Shown here piece by piece: positions 44,171-56,430 of a stretch of DNA of 64,000 bases. Each line of letters begins with the position of its first letter. Positions within the stretch are counted from its first letter, which is position 1. The DNA lies in NCBI RefSeq assembly GCF_030936135.1, contig NW_026776913.1, positions 1,860,001 to 1,924,000 of the forward strand, given 5' to 3'. This stretch comes from Gavia stellata (Eukaryota; Chordata; Aves; Gaviiformes; Gaviidae). Below the pieces are notes generated by a model that saw only the letters and a list, made by a program, of their open reading frames with translations, made no database searches and was not told the DNA's origin. The position numbers and the translations under genes were made by a program.

Positions 44171-46976
44171 CACAAAGCCTTGGGTTGATCCAGTTTCCCT
44201 CTGGGTGACTTCTTACACCACAGCACTGCCCTTCGAGTGACATTTCTCTTTCCTCGTGTCCAGTCTGGAGCTCTCCAGCTGCACTTTCTGCTATAAGTTC
44301 TTTCTCATGCCGTTTCCCACTACGAAGAAAAGATTCGTCATCTCTGAAACCACCTTTCCAGCAGTCAAAGGCTACTCCTATGCTGCCCTGAGCCTCTCTG
44401 CCACTGGGTCAATGCTGCCCAGGTCCCTCAGCCGCCCCACACAGATCATATGCACCCGGTCCCGAATCCCATCTTGGCAGACCTGCACTCAACACTCTCT
44501 AGTTCCTCCTGACTTCTCCAAACTGGGGAGCCACCCTCTGGGACACACCCATGTGTGTGGAGCCACACCAGTGCTGAGTCAAGGGGAATGATCACTCAAG
44601 TTGTCTGGGTGGCCCACACTCCTCCTAACACAGCCCCACGTGCAGCTGCCCTTGTTCATAGAGACCATACGCTACTGGTTGTAGGGCATCCCTCATAGTG
44701 CCCAGGCCCTTCTCCTCAGCTGCTCACGTCCCAGCCTGTCCTGATGTATGGGGTTATTCTCCCCACGCCCCCCACCACTGCAGCTCGGATGCAGAAATGT
44801 TGAACCATACGACTGTCACAGAGTTCCTTCTCTTGGGCTTCCCCTCCCTCCACCATCAGGAGTCCCTCATGGCAATCGCTCTCCTGGCTTCGTACCTGGT
44901 GATCTTAGGGACAAACCTGCTGATCATTCCCTCATTCTTGCTGAAGGAGACCTCCACAGTCCCACGTACTTTTCCCTCTGTAACCTCTCCTGTTTGGAGG
45001 TTTTCATCACCATATCCATCATACCCAAAGCCGTAGGAAACTTGTGCATGGCCAGCAAAGCCATATCCTGCCCAGGCTGCTTAACTCAGTGCTACTTCTA
45101 CTCCCTTCTGGGCTGCATCTTCATGTATGTCCAGCCTTCAAGTCACCTCATTTCCTGAAACAAGGCAGTGGTCCTTCTCAACACAGTGCCAACTCCTTTG
45201 ATGAGTCCCTTTGTTTTCAGCCTCAGGAACCAGCTGATGAAAGATGCTCTCAAGGCAGGTTTCAAAAGAAGTGGGATAACCTTCATAAAATGCTTTTCCA
45301 CCTGAGGAGAGGTGTTGTAAGTGGATTTTGAAAGGGGAGAGGGGTGGGGAGGGCAAACACATGGTTATGATGCATCTGCAGAAATGAGACCTCTCTTTCT
45401 TAGCAGTGTAAGAACTCCTTAATCGAATATCACACCAGACTCTCTTCTGCAACACGTCATCATAAGACGATCCGCCATAGCAATGCCTTTCAAATGACCT
45501 ACAAGCACTTTACAAACCCTGGTGAATACCACAGTGGCATTTTCTAAGCGTGCAAACCAAGACAGAAAGCAACAAGCAGAGGACTTCATCCCTCCATGGC
45601 ACACCCAATTCTCAACAAGCTTCACCCTCCTCCAGTTCTCATGCAACTTCGCCTTCCTCCTAAATGTGTTTTCCCGATTATTTTGGTGGCAGATCTTTGC
45701 TGAACCTCTCAGTCTTTAGGAAATGACAGAAAATAGGTGGAACACAATGAAGAGAACAATAACAGCTTGCTTTCTGGACCAAGTGGCACTTACATCTCTG
45801 TTAACCTCCTGGTCAGAACAAAAACATGCCTGAAATTCAGTCCAGTTGAACTGTTGAGAATGACCTCTCTTCTAATTTGGTCCAGAATCTAGAACATTGG
45901 TCAGGAATGTAGTTGGGAGTAAGAGTGCACCTGTCTCCAGATCACTCATGTTTGGTGAAACAAATGTCCATTCCTTGACACAATGCTCCCAGAGCCAATA
46001 CTTCAGCTAATCCAGCACATTCAGTGGAATTAGCTTGTTCAGACATAGACTTTTATAACTTTAATGTCTAAAAAGATGAGTTCATTCTCTGGCCTCCTTT
46101 GATAGCGGGGAAGGATCAGCACTCTAGAGGGTGATATCATCTCCTCCTACAGTGGTCTTCAGGAGAACTGTACTTAGCATCGACTTGGCAGCTTAGTTTT
46201 CCCATAGGTAATGCCAAGTGCCCTGAGCCACATACTGGGCAACGCGTGCTCATTTGCACAAGGGAGGGACTCTTGCTCAGCGGGGCCATCCTTTGAAGAC
46301 ATGAGGGTTACAATTGTACCTTAAAGTCTCTCCAAAATTAAAAGGAAACCTCTCCTCTTCTCTAATCCCTGTCACAGTGTTGCCTGTTTGTGCCAGGGGC
46401 TCTTTGCACAGTGGCAGCTATGAAGTGAGACCACGTGTCTTGGTACAGTCCTGTCCTGCCTGTCTTCTCATTCCAGCTCCTCTTTCTTTAGATACCCTCT
46501 CTGTGTGCTTGACACTGCTGAACCCAGATACAGGCAGCGTGGTGGTCAGTGCAGTCAGAGCTGTGGGGCATAAGCTAATGGGCACTCACACACCTCAGTG
46601 GACAGGCAGAGGTTGGGGCAGAGTGTATGGGGCCAGGGTGCCAAGACATGCCCTTATGTTCTCAACTCTCTTAATCTCTCGCTGTCTCTTTCTCCATCTT
46701 GCTCGTATCTTAGGGATCCATCTCAATCCCTCAGCTCTCTCACAGTTGTCTCTCAGTCATCTACATGGGATGTGATTTAGAGCGAGCAGTGAATCTGAAG
46801 CACCCTCCCCATGGAAGCACCTTCAGGACCAAGGCACCCCAGTGTAGGTGGGGTGAATGACTGAGTAAAAGGGCTCCTCCATTCCAGGAGCTCTCTGGGC
46901 TGTCTAGGTGACTGCCTCGGCCATCTCTAACTTGCTGTAAAGATATGAAGTTTGAGACAGGGAATCATCAGGGACA
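44171..46976 (+). repeat. Direct duplication unit, copy 2
   Basis: Partner of 30,168-32,984. Ends at GAATCATCAGGGAC, after which the sequence differs from the first copy (no OR 3' fragment follows). Its start includes a short piece of the flank-repeat family (44,171-44,400). Confidence 0.85.
44797..45305 (+). pseudogene. OR6-like olfactory receptor pseudogene, copy 2
   Basis: Almost the same as 30,794-31,302: MLNHTTVTEFLLLGFPSLHH, the same frameshift before LHSPTYFSLCNLSCLEVF, the same loss of the TM3-TM6 section and the same resumption at VPTPLMSPFVFSLR. It ends at the TGA at 45,303. Shared lesions show the gene was dead before the duplication. Confidence 0.85.
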
Positions 46977-48119
46977 GTGTTTTTTCTGACCCAAGCGTTA
47001 TGAAAGCCCAAAGAGGAGGCGTGGGCAAAGTGCTCTCTCTTTCAGCCACAGACATTCCCTGGGCAGGCAATCCAACAGGTACCAGGATTTTCCTGGAAAC
47101 CTGTGCTTGATCATGATCCTGCACGGCCTCAGCCCCCACTCGTCCGCGGGACACCCCCCGTCACCATTTCCATGCTGAACAGGGATTCCTGAGAACTCAG
47201 ATGGGAATACTGAGGTCCAGGTGCTGTGACACTGCAGGGAGGCAGCCCAAATGCATTCAGAAAGAGAAGATGAGGAGGAAAAGACGTTCAGCAAATGATC
47301 ATCACCCTTGTTCCTTTCCCCTCCTCCTCAGGCAACATCACTTTTCCTCATTTGGCTTAGACAGCTCAGGTGCCTTTTCTCTGGAATTCAGTTTTCCCTG
47401 CCCTTCTCTCCCTAGTTCACATCTGCTTCTAAGTCTCCTGTCTAAAAGACCCTTGGCACTGCCTTCGACTAGCAAGCTAGTAACTCCTGGCCACTCTCGG
47501 TCAGTGGAAAGAGATGGACTGTCCCGGGACAGAATTGTCTCATCAGAAAGCAAATGTTTCAGGGAGTTGAGACCACTAATCCTGTGTAGTGTCCATTCTT
47601 CCTCAGGGTGAAGATCAGTCTATGGCACGATGCGTTGCTCTAAAGGCTTTTTTGCATGATGGAGCTTTTCTGTCGGGCCCCTCTTCCTGTTGCTTGAAAG
47701 CAGAACTTGGCTAACGTCTATGCCAGGTAGTATGGGGAATAACTTCATGTGTCATAATCTAATGTGAGCAAATGGACATTCTCTCTCATTCCACAGAAAT
47801 AGGCACCTCAGTGCGGCAACTCATCTCTCTACTGAGAGGAGGTTCTTCCAAGAAGAGCAGTTTGGCCCTCTCAAAGAACCTGTTCCTGCCCTTTCACGAG
47901 GAATGGAGCCCCTAAGCCAAGTGTGAATTCAGTCAGAGGAGGGAAAACCGCCATGTTGTCTCTGGCAGTGACTCCTTCACGATTCCTTTGTACAACAAAC
48001 ACAGAAGCGCATGCCCTTCCTCAGGTTCCCTTCCTGCCAAGTGGGGAAAAGAAGGTCCTACAGCACTTCATGGAGAAAGAGGAATGGGACAAGCGGACAT
48101 CACCAGTGGAATTCCTCCT
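46977..48119. other. Intergenic DNA before the right ERV-L copy
   Basis: No gene recognised. It is not matched at the mirror position beyond 19,524, so the palindrome arm ends at the LTR edge on this side. Confidence 0.5.
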
Positions 48120-48718
48120 TGTGCTGGTTTTGGCTGGGATGGGGTTAACTTTCTTCATAGCAGCTAGTATGGGGCTGTGTTTTGGATTTGGGCTGGAAAC
48201 AGTGTTGATAAAGCAGGGATGGTTTAGTTACTGCTGAGCAGGGCTCACACAGAGCCAAGGCCTTTTCTGCTCCTCACCCCACCCCACCGGTGAGTGGGCT
48301 GGGGGTGCACGGGAAGTTGGGAGGGGACACAGCCGGGACAGCTGACCCCAACTGACCAAAGGGATATTCCATACCATATGACATCATGCTCAGCATGTAA
48401 AGCTGGGGGAGGAAGAAGGAAGGTGGGGACATTCGGAGTAATGGCGTTTGTCTTCCCGAGCAACCGCTACGCGTGATAGAGCCCTGCTTCCCTGCAGATA
48501 GCTGAACACCTGCCTGCCGACGGGAAGTGGTGAATGAATTCCTTCTTTCGCTTTGCTTCTCCGCGCGGTGTTTGTTTGCTCTACTTATTAAACTGTTTTT
48601 ATCTCAGCCCACGAGTTTTCTCACTTTTACTCTTCTGGTTCTCTCCCCCACCCCACCTGGGGGGAGTGAGTGAGCGGCTGTGTGGTGCTTAGTTGCCAGC
48701 TGGGCTTAAACCACGACA
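48120..48718 (+). repeat. 5' LTR of the right ERV-L copy
   Basis: 599 bp, TGTGCTGG…CCACGACA. It lacks the tandem 20-bp word found in the three other LTRs of the window, and its 3' end differs slightly (GTGCTTAGTTGCC against GTGATTAGTCC). Confidence 0.92.
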
Positions 48719-48726
48719 GTCCTTTT

Positions 48727-48744
48727 TGGCGCCCAACGTGGGGC
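48727..48744 (+). promoter_or_regulatory. Primer-binding site of the ERV-L copy
   Basis: TGGCGCCCAACGTGGGGC, eight bases past the LTR. This is the sequence known as the tRNA-Lys(1,2)-type primer site in other retroviruses. Confidence 0.8.
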
Positions 48745-48749
48745 TCGAA

Positions 48750-51130
48750 GGGTTTGAGATAATAACAGATTCAACAGAACTTCTATCCTTTAAAAGTTAT
48801 AGGTCAACATTAGTCTGTTTAATTTGCACCATGATCTTCTTTTTGCTGTATCTGTTAAAGATTGGCCTGTGCTTTTTCAGTATGCTCTGCTCTGCAGTAA
48901 TTAGTGACATTTTGCCTGGAAGATTTGTTTTTAAAATGTTGACCTTGAGCTGGGTAATCTGGTGTTTGGTCTCTGGGCTGAGGCCATTACTGTATTTTGG
49001 GTACCATCTCATGGAGATACTTCACAATTATACTCCTTCTGAGAGTTTTTTTGTGGAGGAAATACAGAACAGCACCCTTGCTTCCTTCTTCTGTGATGTT
49101 GTCTCCCTCATGACAATGACCTCTCAGTACCTTGAACATCCTTGGGCAGTTAAAATACTTCTATTGATATTCCTTAGACATATTGCTTCAGTTTTCTCTA
49201 AGGTCAACAAGCAATTTAGGAATATGACCCAGGTTCCACGAGAGTATGGTCATGGGTGGCACGGCATGTGGGAAAATATGGGCAGGTATCTAGAGAACTT
49301 CTCACCTCCAATGATCTGGACTTTCACCCCTGAACAACTACAGGATCCTGATGAAGTGGTAGAATGTTTGAAAAAAAAATGCCATGGCTACTCCAGAGAG
49401 GCACAACTTACCGTGCTGTGCTGGGCCCTCGCCAGCATCTACCAAACACTGCTTGATACTATGCAGCACCCTCAGGGAGAAGAGAGGGGAAAGAGATCAG
49501 GCACTGTATTCGTCGCCCCTATAACTAAAAAGAAACAGTGGAAGCGGAAATCAGCTCGTTTAGTAAGGGATGAAGAAGCTTCTCCTAAGAGGGAAAAAGA
49601 ATCAGAAGAGGCAGCCTCTTCTGCAGCAGAGCAGCCACAAGAACAGGCGGAAGAGACTGAGATAATCAATGAGACAGAAACCACCCGCTCCCTATCCCTA
49701 AGTGAGCTGCGAGATATGCAAAAAGATTTTAGCCGTCAACCAGGTGAGCTAATTCTCAGCTGGTTGCTTCGATGCTGGGATATTGGGGCCAGTAGTCAGG
49801 AATTGGAGGGTAAGGAAGCCCGGCAGCTGGGATCCCTTGCTAAGGACAAGGCCATTGACAAAGGTATTGGAAAAAAGGCAAGAGTCCTCAGTCTTTGGCA
49901 GCGACTCCTGTCAAGTGTGAAGGACAGGTATCCCTTCAAGGAAGAACTCGCAAAATCTCGAAGGAAATGGACCAACATTGAGGGGGGCATCCAGTATCTG
50001 AGGGAATTAGCCGTGTTGGAGGTGATCTATAATGACCAGGCATGCAAAGACCCGGATGAAATCCAATGCAAACGGTCCATGTGGCAAAAGTTTGTACGAA
50101 ATGCAGCAACATCTTACACCCACACCCTGGCGATAATGAACTGGACAGACATTGAGGCACCAACTATAGATGAACTGGCCAGGCAACTCCGAGAATACGA
50201 AGATAACCTTGCTCCCTCCATGTGTGATTGTGTCTCGGCTGCGGACAGACACAGACTGACTCAAAACATGTTCGAGCAAGCTGAGAAGGGTAGGTTTTCC
50301 TCATCCACTCCAACCAAAGCCTCAGCTATTCAGAGTCAGCCTTTTCCTGTTCAAGCGAAAGGGTACCGGTGGCGCACACCACGTGCAACCCTGTGGTTCT
50401 TCCTGCGTGACCAGGGGGAGGACATGAGGAAGTGGGATGGTCAACCCACCTGGAGACTAGAAGCTCGGGTGCAGGAACTACAAGGGAAAACAACAGCCAA
50501 AATGCATCCATCCAGGAAAATGACTGCTCCAGTGTCTGTTGGGCAGAGTAGAAGGGCTGACGGTACTTTTGATCCTGATGAAGGGACCTCTGTTATGCAC
50601 TTACAGAAACCAAGTAATGAAGACTCAGACCAGGAGAAGAGGGGCCCTGCTTTCGGCCAGGCGGAGGAAAGGGACAATCGGCTTTACTGGACTGTGTGGA
50701 TTCGATGGCCTGGCACATCAGCCCCACGGGAGTGTAAAGCTCTAGTGGACACGGGTGCCCAGTGTACTTTAATTCCATCAGATTACAAGGGGGCGGAATC
50801 CATCTGTATTTCTGGAGTGACAGGGGGATCCCACGAACTGTCTGTGTTGGAGGCTGAAGTAAGCCTAACTGGGAATGAGTGGCAAAAGCACCCTATTGTG
50901 ACTGGTCCAGAGGCTCCGTGCATCCTTGTCATAGACTATCTCAGGAGACGGTACTTCAGAGACCCAAAAGGGTACCGGTGGGCTTTTGGTATAGCTGCTT
51001 TGAGTACGGAGGAAATTAAACAGCTGTCTAGCTTGCCTGGTCTCTCAGAGGATCCTTGTGTGGTGGGGTTGCTGCAAGTTAAAGAACAGCAGGTGCCAAT
51101 TGCTACCATGACAGTGCACCGGCGACAATA
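48750..51130 (+). mobile_element. gag-pro section of the right ERV-L copy
   Basis: A long open stretch. The first part (about 48,780-49,210) encodes several strongly hydrophobic segments (for example ICTMIFFLLYLLKIGLCFF and ILLLIFLRHIASVF). The middle is gag-like (FTPEQLQDPDEVVECLKKKC, REAQLTVLCWALASIYQTLL, SLWQRLLSSVKDRYPFKEEL), with a Glu/Lys-rich linker. The end has a retropepsin motif with DTGAQ. No CCHC zinc knuckle was recognised. Confidence 0.75.
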
Positions 51131-53817
51131 TCGCACCAATCGAGACTCCCTGGTTCCCATCCACAACTTGATCCGTCAACTGGAAAGTCAAGGAGTGATC
51201 AGTAAGACTCATTCACCCTTTAATAGTCCCATATGGCCTGTGCAAAAATCTAACGGAGAGTGGTGGTTAACAGTGGACTATTGAGGCCTGAATGAAGTCA
51301 CACCGCCGCTGAGTGCTGCCGTACCAGACATGCTAGAACTTCAATATGAACTGGAGTCAAAGGCTGCCAAATGGTATGCAACAATAGATATCGCCAATGC
51401 GTTCTTCTCGATCCCTCTGGCAGCAGAGTGCAGGCCACAGTTTGCTTTCACATGGAGGGGTATCCAGTACACCTGGAATCGACTGCCCCAGGGGTGGAAA
51501 CATAGTCCTACCATTTGTCATGGGTTGATACAGAGTGCACTGGAACAAGGCAAAGCTCCCGAACACCTGCAGTATATTGATGACATCATTGTGTGGGGCA
51601 ACACAGCGGAGGAAGCGTTTGAGAAGGGGAGAAGAATAATCCAGATTCTCCTGAAAGCTGGTTTTGCTATAAAACAAAGTAAGGTCAAAGGGCCTGCACA
51701 GGAAATTCAGTTTTTAGGAATAAAATGGCAGGATGGGCGTCGTCATATCCCAATGGATGTGATCAATAAAATAACAGCCATGTCTCCACCAACTAACAAA
51801 AAGGAAACACAAGCTTTCTTAGGTGTTGTGGGTTTCTGGAGAATGCATATTCCAAGTTATAGTCTGATCGTGAGCCCTCTCTATCGAGTGACCTGGAAGA
51901 AGAACGACTTTGAATGGGGCCCTGAACAGCAGCAAGCCTTTGAACAAATTAAACAGGAGATAGTTCGTGCAGTAGCGCTTGGGCCGGTCCGGACAGGACA
52001 AGATGTGAAAAATGTACTTTACACCTCAGCCGGGGATAACGGCCCCACCTGGAGCCTCTGGCAGAAAGCACCTGGGGAGACTCGAGGTCGGCCTCTAGGG
52101 TTTTGGAGCCGGGGATATAGGGGATCTGAAGCCCGTTACACTCCAACTGAAAAAGAAATATTAGCAGCGTATGAAGGAATTTGAGCTGCTTCGGAAGTAG
52201 TTGGTACTGAAGCACAGCTCCTTTTGGCCCCTCGATTGCCTGTGCTGGGCTGGATGTTCAAAGGGAAGATCCCCTCTACGCATCACGCAACTGATGCTAC
52301 ATGGAGTAAGTGGGTTGCACTGATAACGCAACGAGCTCGGATGGGAAACCCCGACCGCCCGGGAATCCTGGAAGTGATCATGGACTGGCCAGAGGGCCGA
52401 AACTTCAGACTGTCACCAGAGGAGGTGACTCGTGCTGAAGAGGCCCCTCTGTATAATGAATTATCAGAGACTGAGAAGCAATATGCCCTGTTTACAGATG
52501 GATCCTGTCGTATTGTGGGAAAACATCGAAGGTGGAAAGCTGCTGTGTGGAGTCCTACGCGACAAGTTGCAGAAACTGCTGAAGGACAAGGTGAATCAAG
52601 TCAGTTTGCAGAGGTGAAAGCCATTCAGCTGGCTTTAGATATTGCTGAACGAGGGAAATGGCCAGTACTTTATCTCTATACGGACTCATGGATGGTGGCA
52701 AATGCCCTGTGGGGGTGGCTACAGCAATGGAAGCAGAGCAACTGGCAGCGCAGAGGTAAGCCCATCTGGGCTGCTGAATTATGGCAAGGTATTGCTGCTC
52801 GGATAGAGAACCTGGTTGTCAAAGTACGTCATGTAGATGCTCACATACCCAAGAGTCGTGCCACTGAAGAACATTGAAACAATGAGCGGGTGGACCAAGC
52901 TGCTAGAATTGAAGTGGCTCAGGTGGATCTGGATTGGGAACATAAGGGTGAGCTATTTGTAGCTCGATGGGCCCATGACACATCAGGACATTTAGGAAGG
53001 GATGCAACATACAAATGGGCTCGTGGTCGAGGGGTGGACTTGACCATTGATGCCATTGCACAGGTTATCCATGAATGTGAAACATGTGCCATAATCAAAC
53101 ACACTAAGCAGCTAAAGCCTTTTTGGTATAGGGCGATGGCTGAAATATCAATACGGGGAAGCCTGGCAGGTTGATTATATCACACTACCACGAACCCCCC
53201 ACGGGAAGCAGCATGTGCTTACAATGGTGGAAGCAACTACCAGATGGTTGGAAACATACCCTGTGACCCATGCCACTGCCCGGAACATCTTGGGCCTTGA
53301 AAAGCAAGTTTTATGGCGACACGGCACCCCTGAAAGAATTGAATCAGACAACGGGACTCATTTCCGAAACAACCTCATTAACACCTGGGCCAAGGAGCAT
53401 GGCATTGACTGGGTGTATCACATCCCCTACCATGCACCAGCCTCTGGGAAAATGGAACGATACAACGCACTGTTAAAAACAACACTGAAAGCAATGGGTG
53501 CTGGGACATTCAAGCATTGGGATACACATTCAGCAGAAGCCACTTGGCTAGTTAACACTAGAGGCTCTGCCAGTCGACCTGGCCCTGCCCAATCAAAACC
53601 CCTGCGCACTGTGGAAGGAGATAAGATTCCCGTAGTACATATAAGGAACTTGCTGGGAAAAGCAGTCTGGGTTATTCCTTCCTCAGGAAAAGGTAAACCT
53701 ATTCGCCGGGTTATTTTTGCTCAAGGACCTGGGTGCACTTGGTGGGTAATGCAGAAGAATGGGGAAGTCCAGTGTGTACCTCAAGGTGATTTAATTCTGG
53801 GTGAAACTAATCCATAA
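51131..53817 (+). mobile_element. pol section of the right ERV-L copy
   Basis: Order: RT (SPFNSPIWPVQKSNGEW, TIDIANAFFSIPLAAE, YIDDIIVWG), connection (WSLWQKAPGETRGRPLGFWS), RNase H (LFTDGSCR, YTDSW, HVDAHIPKS) and integrase (HLGRDATYKW, ESDNGTHFRNN, ASGKMERYNAL). Broken. Matches the left copy closely along its whole length. Confidence 0.92.
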
Positions 53818-54195
53818 TTTGAGTTATATATTACAGAAATTACTATAGCAGGAACCACCTGAACCAATGAAGGACAAGCCTTACAAGAAGCAGTGCAAGT
53901 GCAGCAGTGACCCGACCTGAGCTAGCTGTGGTGCCCAATAACTCCATGCAATACAACACCTCTTCTCTCCTGAGTGACCACCATAACAGATGGAGCCCAA
54001 AGTTATGGACTACATGAACTCAATGGACATTTATGGACATTTTAGAAATATTTTACAGGGGTGGTCCATAGACTAAGGGAAGGATATCTGTGTACTATAT
54101 CAAAGGATGGGAAGGGCGATGATAGGGAATGAGAACGTTTTGGATAGTGTGAGACCTGAGCATGATGTAAATGGTATGGAATAAGGGGTGGAGAA

Positions 54196-54813
54196 TGTGC
54201 TGGTTTTGGCTGGGATGGGGTTAACTTTCTTCATAGCAGCTAGTATGGGGCTGTGTTTTGGATTGTATGGGGCTGTGTTTTGGATTTGGGCTGGAAACAA
54301 TGTTGATAAAGCAGGGATGGTTTAGTTACTGCTGAACAGGGCTCACACAGCACCAAGGCCTTTTCTGCTCCTCACCCCACCCCACCGGTGAGTGGGCTGG
54401 GGGTGCACGGGAAGTTGGGAGGGAACACAGCCGGGACAGCTGACCCCAACTGACCAAAGGGATATTCCATACCATATGACATCATGCTCAGTATGTCAAG
54501 CTGGGGGAGGAAGAAGGAAGGTGGGGACATTCGGAGTAATGGCGTTTGTCTTCCCGAGCAACCGCTACGCGTGATAGAGCCCTGCTTCCCTGCAGATAGC
54601 TGAACACCTGCCTGCCGACGGGAAGTGGTGAATTAATTCCTTCTTTCGCTTTGCTTCTCCGCGCGGTGTTCTTTGCTCTACCTATTAAACTGTTTTTATC
54701 TCAGCCCACGAGTTTTCTCACTTTTACTCTTCTGGTTCTCTCCCCCACCCCACCTGGGGGGAGTGAGTGAGCGGCTGTGTGGTGATTAGTCCGGCTGGGC
54801 TTAAACCACGACA
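54196..54813 (+). repeat. 3' LTR of the right ERV-L copy
   Basis: 618 bp with the doubled GGGGCTGTGTTTTGGAT-like word. Nearly identical to the left copy's 3' LTR, and both are followed by the same CR1 junction (GGAGTTCAGTCCAG). Confidence 0.92.
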
Positions 54814-55805
54814 GGAGTTCAGTCCAGTTGGCAGCCGGTCACAAGTGGTGTCCCCCAGGGCTCAGGTTTGGTGTTGGTCTTGTTTAATATATTTATGGAT
54901 GATCTGGATGAGGGGATCGAGTGCTCCCTCAGTAAGTTTGCAGACGACACCAAGTTGTGTGGGAGTGTTGATCTGCTTGAGGGTCGGAAGGCTCTGCAGA
55001 GGGATCTGGACAGGCTGGATTGATGGGCCAAGGCCAACTCTATGTGGTTCAACAAGGCCAAGTGCCAGGTCCTGCACTTGGGTCACAACAACGCCATGCA
55101 ACACTACAGGCTTGGGGACGAGTGCCTGGAAAGATGACCCGCAGAAAAGGACCTGGAGGTGCTGGTTGACAGCTGGCTGAATATGAGCCAGCAGTGTGCC
55201 CAGGAGGACAAGAAGGCCAACGGCATCCTGGCTTGTATCAGAAATAGTGTGGCCAGCAGGAGCAAGGAGGTGATTGTCCCCCTGTACTCGGTGCTGGTTA
55301 GTCTGCACCTCGACTGCTGTGTTCAGTTTTGGGCCCGTCACTACAAGAAGGACATTGAGGTGCTGGAGCATGTCCAACAAAGACCAATGAAGCTGATGAA
55401 GGGTCCAGAGAACAAGTGTTATGAGGAATGGCTAAGGGAACTGGAGAAAAGTAGGCTCAGGGAGACCTTATCGCTCTCTACAACTACCTGAAAGGAGGTT
55501 GTAGCAAGGTGGGTGTTGGTCTCTTTTCCCAGGTAACAAGTGATAGGACAAGAGGAAACGGCCTCAAGTTGTGCCAGGGGAGCTTTAGATTGGATATTAG
55601 GAAAAATTTCTTCACCAAAAGGGTTATCAAGCGTAGGAGCAGGCTGTGCAGGGAAGTGGTTAAGTCACCATCCCTGGGGTATTTCAAAGATGCGTAGATG
55701 TGGCGCTTAGGGACTTGGTTTAGTGGTGGACATGGTAGTGTCAGGTTAACAGTGGGACTCGGTGGTCTTAAAGGTCTTTTCCAACCTAAATGATTCTATG
55801 ATTTT
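54814..55805 (+). mobile_element. CR1 LINE, RT C-terminal part and 3' end
   Basis: Mirror copy of 14,262-15,253. Reading frames give [48 protein letters not shown] and [12 protein letters not shown]. It begins exactly at the LTR edge and ends in the octamer-like tail near 55,800. Confidence 0.88.
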
Positions 55806-56430
55806 ATTTTTCTACTTTTTGCCCATCCCTCTGGCCTGTCTATGTCCTTTGGGATGGCAGCTGTGGACTGCAGTGTAGTTTCTGCTCTCCTCAATATAGT
55901 TGCATCTACAAATGCTATGAAAATGAACTCTCTCATCTCCTGCAGGTCATTAAAAACACATGAAACAGAGCAGGTAGCACGACAGACTCTTGCAGGACCC
56001 TTTTAGCTAGATGCCTCCAGGCAGAGTACCACACATTGACCTCATCCCTCTGAGCTCCACCATCCGACTGTTGTTTTAGCCATCTACTGACTCACCCACG
56101 CAGGCCATCATATCCTAACTTGGGCACAACAATAATGTGGGAGATGATGCTGAAAACTTCACTGACTTCCAGGTTAAAAGACAACCACTGCTCTCCCCAC
56201 GCCCAGCAATCCTGTCCTTTCATCACAGAAAGCAAAGAGGATGGCGAGACACACACTACCCTGAGTAAAACCAGACACCACCTTTTTCAGCCACCCAGAA
56301 ATGGGATCTGAGTGAATGGACACACTCTGGAGCACAGCCTTGAGTTTCACTGCTCATCTGTTGTGCATTTTTGAAAGGTGCGTGCCATGTTTGGGTGCTG
56401 CCAGTCATCAGGGAGTCCCCCTAGTTTCCA
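55806..56430. other. Intergenic DNA shared by both arms
   Basis: Reverse complement of 13,640-14,261. No gene seen. Confidence 0.6.

Larger units (their letters stand above)
48120..54813 (+). mobile_element. ERV-L-type endogenous retrovirus, right copy (LTR-gag-pro-pol-LTR)
   Basis: Fossil provirus with two LTRs, a primer-binding site, a gag-like region, a protease motif (LVDTGAQCTLIP), RT (YIDDI), RNase H and integrase. No envelope gene, as usual for ERV-L. It is broken, with about four interruptions in pol, while the gag-pro part is one long open frame. The LTRs differ by roughly 1.5-2% plus a 20-bp doubling in the 3' LTR. If they come from one insertion, that suggests a few million years at typical bird rates, which is a rough inference. 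Five-base flanks (CTCCT before, GGAGT after) do not match. Confidence 0.93.
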
